Source: Pyrus communis (Eukaryota; Streptophyta; Magnoliopsida; Rosales; Rosaceae). From it: a DNA stretch of 64,000 bases. The stretch covers positions 3,045,501-3,109,500 of the forward strand of contig NC_084819.1 of NCBI RefSeq assembly GCF_963583255.1, given 5' to 3'. A model generated the notes under the pieces. The model worked only from the letters and a program-made list of their open reading frames with translations. It had not been told where the DNA came from and did not search any database. This document shows positions 12,849 to 39,509 of the stretch, piece by piece (the stretch's first letter is position 1; the number at the start of each line of letters is the position of its first letter). A program made the translations under genes and the position numbers.

Positions 12849-13113
12849 ATATCATATTTTTATATCACATTTTTATATCACCTTAAATGACATTTAATAT
12901 GAACAGCCACATCATTTGAATTAATCAGATTCTTAAATTTAATTCATAATTTAATAAACTAATAATTAAGAAAAACTAGTTAATTAAATGATAATCATGG
13001 TATAAGAGAAGTCTTTCTCCTTCTTTTCCTTGGGTTTTACAAATTTTTTAAATGATGTGGCTGTCCACATCAGATGTCATATAAAATGGTATAAAAATAT
13101 AATATAAAAACAT
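12849..13113. repeat. Large inverted repeat, MITE-like
   Basis: The left arm (12849-12920) and right arm (13052-13113) are imperfect reverse complements. The right arm reads AATGATGTGGCTGTCCACAT; the left arm reversed reads AATGATGTGGCTGTTCATAT, and both continue with a match rich in ATAAAAATATGATAT. About 130 bases of AT-rich loop lie between. I found no clear target duplication. Confidence 0.7.
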
Positions 13114-13777
13114 GATGTAAATTAGATAAATAAATTGAACAAAGTCACTTCTGATTTGATTGCATTTCCCCATAAGGACCAATAAAAAACTGTCCAAAAA
13201 CGACGAGCAACAAAACAGAAGTTCACGGTTTGATTTAATTTCATCTGTCTTCATCCTTCCGAAACGCCAAAATATAACGCTCTGTAAAGTTCTACAACTT
13301 TGCTCCCATTCGGCACATTTCACATAGACTCCGTGATGGCTTTAATTCGTACTTTATATAAACAATTGCTTCCACTTGTTTTTACCCAGAAAAAAAATAA
13401 TAAAGAGAAATAAAAGTTCCACCTGTCTGCTATTTTGGGTTATCATTCTTCCACCCGTCCAAACTTTAATAGTCGAGAGACTTTTTAGTGTATTCGAAAC
13501 ACAAAATAATATTCTACGGATTATAATATAAGTGTAGAGGTGTTTGAAAAAAAAATTATTTACTTATTAATGACACATTGTGTATCAACTCGTGTTCCAG
13601 CTATGTGATTAAATCTCTCCACACAAGTATAAACATACAATTTGAACACAGAAAAGTAGATTTAAATTGTTACAGAAATCCAAATGTTATTCAATTTTTC
13701 TGTGCATAATAATAATAATATAGTAGGTATGTTCCAGAATAATATTCAAATTCATCATGATAATGATATTTCAAATT

Positions 13778-14565
13778 TTAAAAGCTATAATCTGATTTGA
13801 GCACTCTTTTGCTTTTGGAGCCATCCATGAAACCCTTCAAACCTGCAACTCCAATGTTACCTTCGGCTTCAGCAGCAGCTTTTTCTAGAAGCACTTCTTC
13901 TTCAGTGGGCTTGAAAGCTGGATGGTTTAAAATGCTTTTAAGCAACTGGGTACCTCTCAAAGCATTTGTCAATGGCAGATGACCCTCCGGAGTGCTCTCA
14001 TTGAGCTCCCAGATGAACTCACCGGGAAAAGCCCTATAGTTGTATTGCAAAACTTCTGTGTCAAGCTTCTTCATCCACCCTACCTTGATGAAGAACTTGG
14101 TGAAGTCGTCGCCTACCTTGTCGTAAATTTTTTTCTGGACGCTGTACCCGAATTTGTTGTTGCTGTGCTGTCTCCATAAGGCGTCGATGGCTTGGAGGTC
14201 GGCTTCGGAGATGAACTGGACCTCGGAGAAGAAGACGTAGCCTCGCTTCTGGGCTTGTTCTCCGGCGAGGACTATGAGGAGGCGGCGGGTCTCCTCGTCG
14301 GCTTCGCGGAAGTTTTGGGCGGAGAGGTGTTGTTCTAGGAGGTCGAAGGAGGTGGCTTGGGTGGAGGAAGAGGGTGTGGAGAATGATGTGGTGGCGGAGA
14401 TTGAGAAAGTTTTGGTGGAGAATAGAGAGGGATGAGAGAGAGTGGAAGTTAGGGTGTTTGTGGTGGTCGGTTTAAGGAAGAAGGTGGAGGGAGCATTGTC
14501 TATATGGTGGTGGTGGAGGAGGGGTGAGTGGTGATTGTGGCGTATGGATTGGAAAGACTTGGCTG

Positions 14566-14569
<4 letters not shown>
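13778..14569 (-). CDS. GUN4: Tetrapyrrole-binding protein GUN4, chloroplast
   Basis: An intronless gene of 263 aa. The first 70 or so residues are rich in Ser, Thr, His and Pro with almost no acid, a chloroplast transit peptide. The GUN4 domain spans about residues 73-215: FDLLEQHLSAQNFREADEET, then LWRQHSNNKFGYSVQKKIYD, IKVGWM, YRAFPGEFIWELN and EGHLPLTNALRG. GUN4 binds protoporphyrin IX and Mg-protoporphyrin and stimulates Mg-chelatase (with CHLH) at the start of chlorophyll synthesis; it also takes part in plastid-to-nucleus signalling. The plant-type C-terminal extension after residue 215 is present and ends SKRVLKSDYSF, where a Ser near the end is phosphorylated in Arabidopsis. Everything looks intact. 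The (CT)n tract directly before the ATG lies in its 5' UTR. Confidence 0.97.

Positions 14570-14570
<1 letters not shown>

Positions 14571-14609
<39 letters not shown>
14571..14609. repeat. (GA)n microsatellite in GUN4 5' UTR
   Basis: About 19 GA units start two bases upstream of the GUN4 ATG, so the mRNA carries a (CU)n tract right at its start codon. Such tracts are common in plant 5' UTRs and are length-variable. Confidence 0.9.
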
Positions 14610-14612
<3 letters not shown>

Positions 14613-15133
14613 TGTGTGGTGGTGGTGGTGGTGATGGAGAGGAGTTAAGAGGGCATAAAGGGGAAGGGAGGAGGGAGGTGATGGGCTTAAGATGTGGAGA
14701 GATGTGGTGTTGTGAGTTTGGATGGGAGGGTGAACGGATGGATGTTTTGATATATGACAGATAAGAAATATGTGAAGAGGTGATATGGAGTAATAGGACG
14801 GAGGATTTTGATTGGCTGGATGTGGGTGAGGCTTGATCCTCCTATACACATGTACAAATTATTTAAATCATAATGTATATGAAAATCACTTTTTAGCTTC
14901 ATATACATTGGCCAAAAAGAAATGGTCAAGTGGCATTTTGGCAACAAGACAAATGTAAAGTTAAAAGACAAGCCAATGGAGCTTTTTAAGCTTAAAACAA
15001 GAATGGTGCTATTCATTTATTTATTTTTATTTTTCACATAATGTTCTTAATTTTCGTTCGTCATATCGATGAATTGAAAAAGATTAATAGACAAAAACAA
15101 TCCAAATCACCTAAGCAAAAGTACGACTGAAAG

Positions 15134-15270
15134 GGTAATGCTAAAGAAATTAAAATTTTAAACCAAATGTTGTGGTGGTTGATGATTGAATTATTATTTA
15201 ATTGTTGATTAACGTACTTGTTTCTATTAATGGTACATCATTTGGTTTAAATTTTGGTCTCTCTAACATT
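15134..15270. mobile_element. Small MITE with about 35-bp terminal inverted repeats
   Basis: The left end TAATGCTAAAGAAATTAAAA continues TTTTAAACCAAATG. The right end, reversed, reads TAATGTTAGAGAGACCAAAA and TTTAAACCAAATGATG. About 137 bp and no coding capacity. Target duplication not resolved. Confidence 0.7.
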
Positions 15271-15899
15271 ATTCAAAATCAAAACAAAGAAATACAAAGA
15301 AACAAGCCCATAAACAGATCTCATAAATGTTAGAAAACATCTGCCGTCGGAAAAAAGAACCAACAAACCAAATGGAAGAATTATGCTAACTGCCCAAGCC
15401 CCAAAAAAACTCTCTCCAAACTCATCTGAAGAGCCTAACTTTGGGAAGAGTCGTGGTTTATTTATGGAAGGTAAGGTAGCACACTTCACCTCTGGGTTTA
15501 TTTTTTTATTTTTTAATGAATAGCACAGAGAATACAATAATCATGGTTTGGAGAAATAAGATTATGATGAAAAATGAAGTTGAATTTTTTTTTGAGAGAG
15601 TACTGTATAGTGATGAATTCAGGATTTGAACTTTGAGGGTCTCAATGTTAAATACAAGTTTTTCAGAATGTTAAATACAAAAATCGGCAAATGCCGAAAG
15701 AATCTGATGAGTGATATTACGAGAATTTGTCGAGTGCTATCAACGCAATATATTGAGATATGCCTAGCATGCATGATATCAAACATTTAGTAGGCACAAA
15801 AGGGCCTCGTAACAAACATTCAGAGGGTTTTCGGGAAACCTTCATATGTATATTTTCCGGACTCGAGTGGTCCTAATACCACCTTGGTCTCTATTTCCA

Positions 15900-16610
15900 T
15901 CCGCGCGCTAACGGTATGGAAGATAAACTAATTGGTTCACTGTTTCAAATAGTTTACTACCTTTATCTTTGGCTTATGACTTTAAGTGTGGTAAACAAGC
16001 AATTGTTTCGAATAAATGAGTTTGGCGTATATGTTTTTTACCATGTAATTCTATTTTATTATGGCATTCCTTCACAATAAGCTTTAAACTCGTGATTTAT
16101 TGCTTCATTGGGGTTCTCTTTGCGTCGATGTGCTCTTTGTGTTGTAACGCTACTAAATCTGCTCATCATTTATTGTTCGATTGCTCATTTTCTTTGGTAA
16201 TTTGACGTATTTTAGCCTTATGTACGTTATTCTCTAACATCACATATTTTTTTTCTTATCCTCTGAGGCGCGGTTTCGGTACTCAACTTTAGTTATTATA
16301 GTGGGGTCTGATTGGGGTTGGTTTTTGTCACTTTGGCAAGCTCGTAATTTAATTCGTTTTGAAGGAAAAATATTTACAGTTGATCAGTTGATCAGTGCCA
16401 TTCTCTTGCAAGTTTGTGAGATGAATTCTTGGAGTATGTGTTTTATATTAAACTTAGTTGAGCTTTGCATTCTCAGAGCGCTTGGAGTGCATCAGAAGGC
16501 ATTCAAGGGCGCCTATAATTCATGAGGTTCTTTGGCTTTCTCCTTGTGCTTTTCAAGATAAAGTTAACATTGATGGTGCAACTCGTGCTTCTACGGGCAT
16601 GGTTGGTTTG
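15900..16610 (+). pseudogene. Non-LTR retrotransposon (LINE) relic, zf-RVT to RNase H
   Basis: Several frames together recall the C-terminal part of plant LINE polyproteins. Around 16125-16200 the frames give CALCCN-like and HHLLFDCSFSL, as in the zinc-binding zf-RVT region. At 16325-16400 there is WQARNLIRFEGK, and at 16535-16610 LSPCAFQDKVNIDGATR, the start of the RNase H (RVT_3) domain with its Asp. Frames are shifted and stops are present, so it is dead. It is cut on the right by the MITE at about 16612. Confidence 0.6.
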
Positions 16611-16611
16611 G

Positions 16612-16770
16612 TGGTATTTTCCACACACCTATTTTTACTTCTTACACACTTCTCTCAATTTTTGGCAGTCGGATCAAATGAATTGAAGAAGATCAATGAC
16701 CTAAAATTAACAAGAGTGTGTGAGAGGTAAAATAAAAAATAAGTGTGAATAGAATAGCACTATCCTTAGT
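16612..16770. mobile_element. MITE inserted in the LINE relic
   Basis: The left end TTTCCACACACCTATTTTTA and the following CTTCTTACACACTTCTCTC are matched, reversed, by the right end TTCACACTTATTTTTTATTT and TACCTCTCACACACTC. It breaks the RNase H homology just after KVNIDGATR-ASTGMVGLVV, so it inserted after the LINE. Confidence 0.65.
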
Positions 16771-17709
16771 GATATGAGTGTGTAAAATAAAATGAGGAGA
16801 CTGAAACAGGAGCTGGAGTTAAAAACAGAGCTTAGTAAAAAGTAACAGGTGGCAGCTTACTTCAGTTGAAGGTTTTGTTTAAGCAAGTGTTGGTAGGTTA
16901 ATTGTATAGATGGTGCCTAGTTTTTGTGCTAAAATCTGTCATTTTTCACCCAGATGGTTTGACAAATTAAACTACGACCTCAAAAGAGTTGGACTGTTAC
17001 ATACGCATGAATGCTAAACATTTTAGTATATCACATCACATACAACAATCATGGTGCAACTAGAAAAGCAGCTTTTAATACAATGACAAAATTAAGTTGA
17101 TTTATAACAGTTTTGTGAGATTGTGAGGATAACTGTTCTGCCTAGCATGGTGCATTCCTGCTAGCAGACAACTTATGGACATCTTCCCGTATAAATAACC
17201 GAGTCAACTAGAAAAATTTGTAATCGCAATTTTATCTATTTTATTTAGTTATTCAGTTAAACCAATGAGTCGTTATTGTAGCAGATAGCAACAACCATTT
17301 CATCACTTCCTCGTAATAACTCTACCAGAGGCGAGCCTATTACAGGAATAGCGTCTAGTACGCCTGTTACAATACTTAGAATTCTCAAACTTTCAATTTG
17401 TCTCAAACACTTTCTAACTTAGGCATTAATCTTACATCATTTATTGTTTTGCAGGTTTTCCATCCAATTTATCTTATGCGAAACACTGCATCCACAAATA
17501 TGAATAATATATCCTAATATTGTAAGTTATAGTTTAAATTCAAAGTTCACCAACTCTTGAGACCATCACGTTTGTGAACTTTTACTGTTTTACATGTGAC
17601 CCTTTAAAGAATGTTCTTTGATTGGCCATGTCTCAAAGTGGCCTTAATAGTCAAAATTACTATTTGTTACTTAATATTAAAAGTTCATTATTTAAATAAA
17701 ATAAAAAAA

Positions 17710-17885
17710 GTTCAACTTGCCATTCAGTACTACGATCTGGTAGTATTTCTCTTCACTTGAAAATGAGAAATCTTAGGTTCGAATCTTGTAGATGACGAAT
17801 TCGATACCAAATTAGGTTGTCCATTATATGGCTTAGCCGAACTTTCCCTTCCCTTAATGTAAAAATATCAATGTATTAAAAGAAA
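17710..17885 (+). mobile_element. tRNA-derived SINE
   Basis: The copy reads CAGTACTACGATCTGGTAGT, a pyrimidine stretch, a good B box (GGTTCGAATC at about 17777), GACGAATTCGATACCA, GGCTTAGCCGAAC and the tail CCTTAATGTAAAAATATC. Same family as 11890-12050. Confidence 0.65.
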
Positions 17886-17890
17886 ATGTT

Positions 17891-18226
17891 TAACTTAGCC
17901 CTGTAATTGAACGGATAGATTGAGTTTTAATTAGAATTGTTGATATTCAAGTATGTTAGTTGTAATTAGGTTAATAATAGTTGAACTTAACTCACAAATT
18001 GAACGAATGGATTGAGTTTTAACTTGAACATAAATTTTTACAATTTACAACCCAACCTTCAACTTAACCCACCAATTAAACGGATCGATCGAGTTTTAAT
18101 TAGAATTGCTGATATTCAAGTATGTCAGTTGTAATTAGATTAATAATAGTTGAGCTTAACCACCTATTAAATGGAGGATTAAGTTTTTACCTGAACATAA
18201 ATCTTTACAGTTTACAACCCAACCCA
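17891..18226. repeat. Tandem duplication, about 169 bp unit, upstream of GCN2
   Basis: Both copies contain AACGGATMGATYGAGTTTTA, then ATTAGAATTGYTGATATTCA and AGTATGTYAGTTGTAATTAG. Copy one begins near 17891 and copy two near 18060. They lie 550-900 bases before the GCN2 start codon, so they may be inside its promoter. Confidence 0.8.
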
Positions 18227-18778
18227 ACCCAAACCAACCCGACCAAACTGATTTCGGTTGAATTAGTCGGGTTCTATCCAATGTCTGGTAATTCTGTTAA
18301 AAATGAGGTTACAACTTAAAAGCGGGTAAAACCAACGTGGCAACATACCAATGGTCGTTTGCCGCCAGTGTTGAGCCCAGCGCATATTCCCGGTTTCAAA
18401 ACAAAGTTGAGCGCCGCCGTCAATATTTTTCTGCGCCGTAATATTTAATTTTCATCACCATTAGGTATTTGTCCAATCACTGGGGATTAGCTTTCTCAAT
18501 CACAAACACCTCAGTTCTCAAAACCCTTTCACTATTGAGGGTTTTCGACGATCCATTTGTTCCCACTGAGGTGCTTCCCATTTTTTACACTGCATTTTAC
18601 GATTGATTTTGATTTGATTTTTCATGACCTGGGTTGTGGGATTTGGATGAAAAGGTGAATTGGGTTGGTGGGTATTTGAAGAAAGAGCACCAGGGTTTGT
18701 AATTCTTGGTGTGGATTGGGTCCTCCAGGTGTTTGATAAAAAGCGCAAGAGGGTTTTTGGGCTTTTTGGAGTGGGAGA

Positions 18779-35294
<16,516 letters not shown>

Positions 35295-35822
35295 GCGTGT
35301 CATCAAAAGCACAACTTTTTCTGGTACGTGAATCAAGATGCCGAAGTACCTGCATAATTTCTGCATATAAGATTGCTTGTGAAAATAGTCCCAACAATAA
35401 CAGCTTTTTTTATCTGTACCCTTTGTTAGGAGCCCTTATATGGTGTGTACACTGATTATCCAGCCCTTGTCCTGTTTCCATATTTTGTTCAGCTTTCCTT
35501 CAAACCTGTTGAGTTCGGGGGTGGTTACGCGGTTGATTTTAGTTTTCTTTTCTTGTGGGAAGATTGTTTAGGGTTCTTCATGAATTCGCAAATTTGTATG
35601 TATTTACGAGCCAACTTGTCTAATGAAACAGAAAATAGCAATAGCAAAGCTTTGTCATGTGAAGCAGAATGTCTTATTTCTTTTAATGAAGAGAAATTTT
35701 GGGAATTCTTGGAGCTAACGGAAGACTTGGCCCAAAACCGAGGACAATAGCGTTCTGGAATTCATACAACCGACCTCACTTAGTGGGATAAGACTTTATT
35801 GTTGTAAGAGAAATTTTGGGAA
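35295..35822. other. GCN2 3' flank
   Basis: The likely 3' UTR of GCN2 and intergenic DNA up to the receptor-kinase pseudogene on the other strand. The open frame at 35445-35750 has no recognisable domain and no splice sites that would add it to GCN2. Confidence 0.5.
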
Positions 35823-36657
35823 TCAAAACTTCCCATCGTCTCTAATTGTCTTCATTTGGTTGACAACGACAGCAATAGGCATCCGCTCTCTAGGCGACAT
35901 TGCAGAGCAAGAAATTCCTATCTGCATTACTGAAACCAAACATTCCTCAAATCTTGTTGCATGGAGTGGAGCACGGTCACAATATCTTGTAATTGGTCTT
36001 TCTTGTATGTTATTACCGTATGTTTCATCATAATTGTCACCATCACCATCTGTTTCGAGGAGCAAAGAAGGGTCAACTACGTTCATGACATGGCAGGCAA
36101 CACTGTAGCTGCAAATTTGTGAATGCTTGGACCATCGTTGAACGTGTCGTCTGTAGGTCTTTTTCCAATGAAAAACATTGCTCGGCTTTAGATCATAGTG
36201 AACAATGGGAGTTTCGCAACGATGGTGGAGATATAGAAGCAACATCGATGGCAATATTCAATTTCTCCACAGTGCTCAATCTCTTGATTTGAGATTGCTC
36301 GTCTTTTGGATGCAACCATGAATCTAGGCTTTCGTTTTTCATGAACTTGAAAACTAGGCCTTTGAAGTCGTTACCTTGATTATCCATGCTTGAGCAAGCG
36401 GTTATGATCTCGAGAAGATTTTGATGCCTTATACTTCTTAAAGCTTTGCATTCATCAAAGAAACTCTCATACGCTCCTTGTTGATGAAGGTTTAATACCT
36501 TAATAGCAACTATCATTCTATCGCTAGGGAGTACCCCTTTGTAAACAAAATCAAAACTTCCCGAACCAATCAAATTGTCCACAGAGAACCCATTCGTTGA
36601 TTCGAGAAGTTCAGGGTAAGACACACCCGATTTATAATCTTTATAAGAATGTGCCAT
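35823..36657 (-). pseudogene. LRR receptor-like kinase (EFR/Xa21-type, subfamily XII) kinase-domain pseudogene
   Basis: The first part (36657 to about 36240) reads VSYPELLESTNGFSVDNLIG, then VYKGVLPSDRMIVAIKVLNL, ACSSMDNQGNDFKGLVFKFM and LSTVEKLNIAIDVA: the cytosolic kinase N-lobe of LRR-XII receptors. The glycine loop is GSGSFD, with Asp in place of the third Gly. Near 36240 the frame shifts and a few residues are lost, then YLHHRCETPIVHYDLKPSNV follows. After this the DFG segment and activation loop are deleted and frames are mixed until NVVDPSLLLE and the C-terminal MQIGISCSAMSPRERM. No extracellular LRR or membrane segment lies upstream. It is a truncated, dead copy. Confidence 0.88.
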
Positions 36658-37285
36658 TAGAGGTCTACCTCTTTGCGAATATGTAGTTTACTAACCTAAT
36701 TTTCACTCAAATGATAATTTAAGAACTAAATCGGTAATTCACTTGAAATAAAATTAATTGTTCATTGGGTACAACGGTTGTGTTTCTGAGGTTAGACAGA
36801 GAGGAACAAGTCCAAATGCTGAGGACCGCGATTGGGCTGGGCTGACTAAGATTTTTCCTGTGTTATTTACACTATGATTTACTTTACCCAGACTCTGGTT
36901 GAGAGCAGTTCCAGCGTTGGCTGGTGCTCGGGGGAATGGCTGGTGAACAAGGCCATAGAGCCTGAGTGAGAGAGTCCACCGTGTGGTAGCCCGAGGGACA
37001 AGCCTGGCATGAGTTGCCAGCTCGAGAGCCCGAGGGCTTTATGACGCACGGCTGACGTCACCCAGACGTCAACCACTTTTTTTATTTTTTTCTGTTAGGC
37101 GTGTGGCTCTCAAGCGCGCGTATGGGCGAGTGGGCCGACAAGATTTCAGGAATTGGAGCCTGCGACCCATTGAAAATTGTTATCGTTAGGAAGCCACATG
37201 GCTTCCCACAGTCCGTTCGATCTCAACGGTAAAAATTTTTGGACCGTTTGATTTGCAACGGTAATAAAAATAAAAAAACCTTATT

Positions 37286-37326
37286 TAATATCAACCGTTG
37301 GATCTGAGATCAACGGTTGATATTAT
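37286..37326. repeat. Short hairpin
   Basis: AATATCAACCGTTGGATC is followed directly by GAGATCAACGGTTGATATT, giving a stem of about 18 pairs inside the TIR element. Confidence 0.8.
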
Positions 37327-37610
37327 TAGCCTTTATAAATATTAAAAAAAAACAGTTTTAAAAATCAGAAATGTTATCGTTGTGACACGTGGCAGAATCT
37401 GGAGTGTTGGAATTCAATTTTTTTTAAATCCAACGGCAGAGATTAATTAGTTGAATAAAAAATTTAAAAAAATTGTAAAAAATCCAAAAAAAAAAATTAT
37501 TTTTACTTTTCTATAAATACATACTCATTATCATCTACCTAACACATAAAAAAATTGAAAAAATTTTAAAAAAATCTTATCAGAAATCCATCACCAATAA
37601 TTATCTTTTT

Positions 37611-37790
37611 CGGATTACGACACGTGGTGCAACGAGAACGATTAAAAATCTGTCGGTCCGAAATTACAAATAAAATTATTTTGTATTATTTTATAACTTT
37701 TCGGATAATGACACGCGGCGCAACGAAAACGATTAAAAATTCCAATCCGAAATTACAAATAAAATTATTTTGTATTATTTTATAAATACA
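37611..37790. repeat. Two-copy tandem repeat, 90-bp unit
   Basis: Copies start TCGGATTACGACACGTGGTG (37611) and TCGGATAATGACACGCGGCG (37701) and both run through GATTAAAAAT, CCGAAATTACAAATAAAATT and ATTTTGTATTATTTTATAA. Confidence 0.85.
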
Positions 37791-37952
37791 AAAAATAATA
37801 ATATTTTATTGCCTATTGCCTATTGCCAAGGTTATTGAAGTGCAACGGTGGAGATGCAAAATGTAGTTATTATTCATTATGGCAGTTACTGTTCATTTGG
37901 TGGATAGCATAATGTATTGCCTGGGAGAAGGGTTCCCACGCTATAGCTGCTC

Positions 37953-39509
37953 TGAACATCATGCTCAACAATTTGAATCCAATATCCATCACAGTAACAC
38001 ATGTTTGAGTGTTTCACCATCCTTTTCCATCCCTCTTTTCCCTGGTATATTTTGTTGAAATCAAATAACTAAAACTAAAAACGAAATGATTATCTAATTA
38101 ATAGTTGGCGGGTAGACTTGAAATGACCTGTAAAATAACGGATAATTGACGAGTCTATTTGTTAACGACCAGACATGTCAAACATCCGCCTAATGTTGCT
38201 TTTAACTGGTTGGGAAGCTAATTATGCCTTGTGTTATAGTTAATTAGTGCAAACTACCCTAAACCCTATACCCAATCAGTCAATTAAGTTAATTTTTCCA
38301 CAATTAATTTTGTGAATTGAAAGGAATTTTGCATGACTTGGAATATTTGGACGAACGCAATAAAACTGCAAGGACAAAAAATGAAACCAAAAAAAAAACC
38401 TTCATGGACGAAAGTGAAATCGATACAATTTTTTAAGGATATAATAATAAGGACAGCCACCACATACCGGATTGCTATCTACACTTTATTCACTTCAGAA
38501 TCGTTCAATATTTTAAACAGTATCTCAAATCGATCAAAGACATAAAGCACCAGACATTACCAATCGCAAAACCTCCCTCGCCGGCTTCGCTTCTGCTCAT
38601 TGATCCTTCTTCCGGCAATGCAACACGACGCAAATCGGTGTCGACATGGTTGCATGTTGAGCATCTGGTCAGCAAGCCCTTGTCGGCGTTTCGCTGTACG
38701 TGTTCTTGTAAATGTTGCATAAGCTTTGAAGGATGCCATTGGAATCTTGTTAGGGATGAACCCAGGGCTGTTGTTATAGTTCCACTTGGCTTCAACATCT
38801 CAACACAAAATGAGTCGCCAAGTTTTAATTTTCTGACATTTCACTATTAGGTTTTGAAATAGTATCAATTTATGTTTAATTTAATTTGAATGTATAGTTC
38901 TTCTTTGTGTTTGATGACGTGACAAGCACATTGACTCTTTTATAAGTTGACGTGGAAGCCACACTTGCATCACATAGACTAAAACGAGTCACCGTGAAGC
39001 TTCAGCTTCTCCTCAATCAATAATAGCAAACAATCACATAGATTTGCCCCTGTAGTATAAGTGTGGCTTCTACACAACGTGTCTCATATCATCAATTTGT
39101 ATGAAAGCTCATTGGGTCAAATTTGATGGAAGACGCAAATGTTATGATTTCGAGACCTGAAGGTGCACTGTGAGAAAATTTACATTTCGTCACCCATTTT
39201 GCAAACCAGCTATAACTAAAATATATATAAAAAAAGGGTAAAACGTAGCTGGTAAAAAATGAAAAACGAAAAAGAGTTACAAACGTGATATTAGCTCAAT
39301 CGATTAAGACCGTTCACCTGGTGTGCCAAATTGTTGGAACTGAATAAACAAAAGAACTGATTGTCACAGAATACAGGTGGCAGTCATAATACTAATACTT
39401 CCATTAATTTTTTTTTACATTTCATCCTCCAATAAACTAAATTCAAACCTGCCAACATTAATCAAATCAAAGATTTTGATCATCTTACTTCCTTCTGCTT
39501 GGCCAGTTT
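37953..39509. other. Intergenic, 3' of ACR4
   Basis: No supported gene. Frames between 38500 and 38850 are open on both strands but show no known domain. Confidence 0.5.

Larger units (their letters stand above)
36903..37952. mobile_element. Non-autonomous TIR element of about 1 kb
   Basis: The left end GAGCAGTTCCAGCGTTGG is matched by the right end reversed, GAGCAGCTATAGCGTGGG. The interior has no gene; it includes the hairpin at 37286-37326 and the 90-bp tandem repeat at 37611-37790. Family not fixed; I saw no certain target duplication. Confidence 0.55.

Noticed and set aside
14472..14849. Open frame overlapping the GUN4 start and the CT repeat
   Set aside because: Low-complexity His, Pro, Ser and Leu from the (CT)n tract and GUN4 transit peptide in another frame; no domain.
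35445..35750. 101-aa frame just after GCN2
   Set aside because: No known domain, follows a clear GCN2 stop, and no splice sites link it; most likely 3' UTR.
38505..38850. Open frames on both strands with several Cys and His residues
   Set aside because: Spacing does not fit a zinc-finger type that I know, and no gene context is seen.
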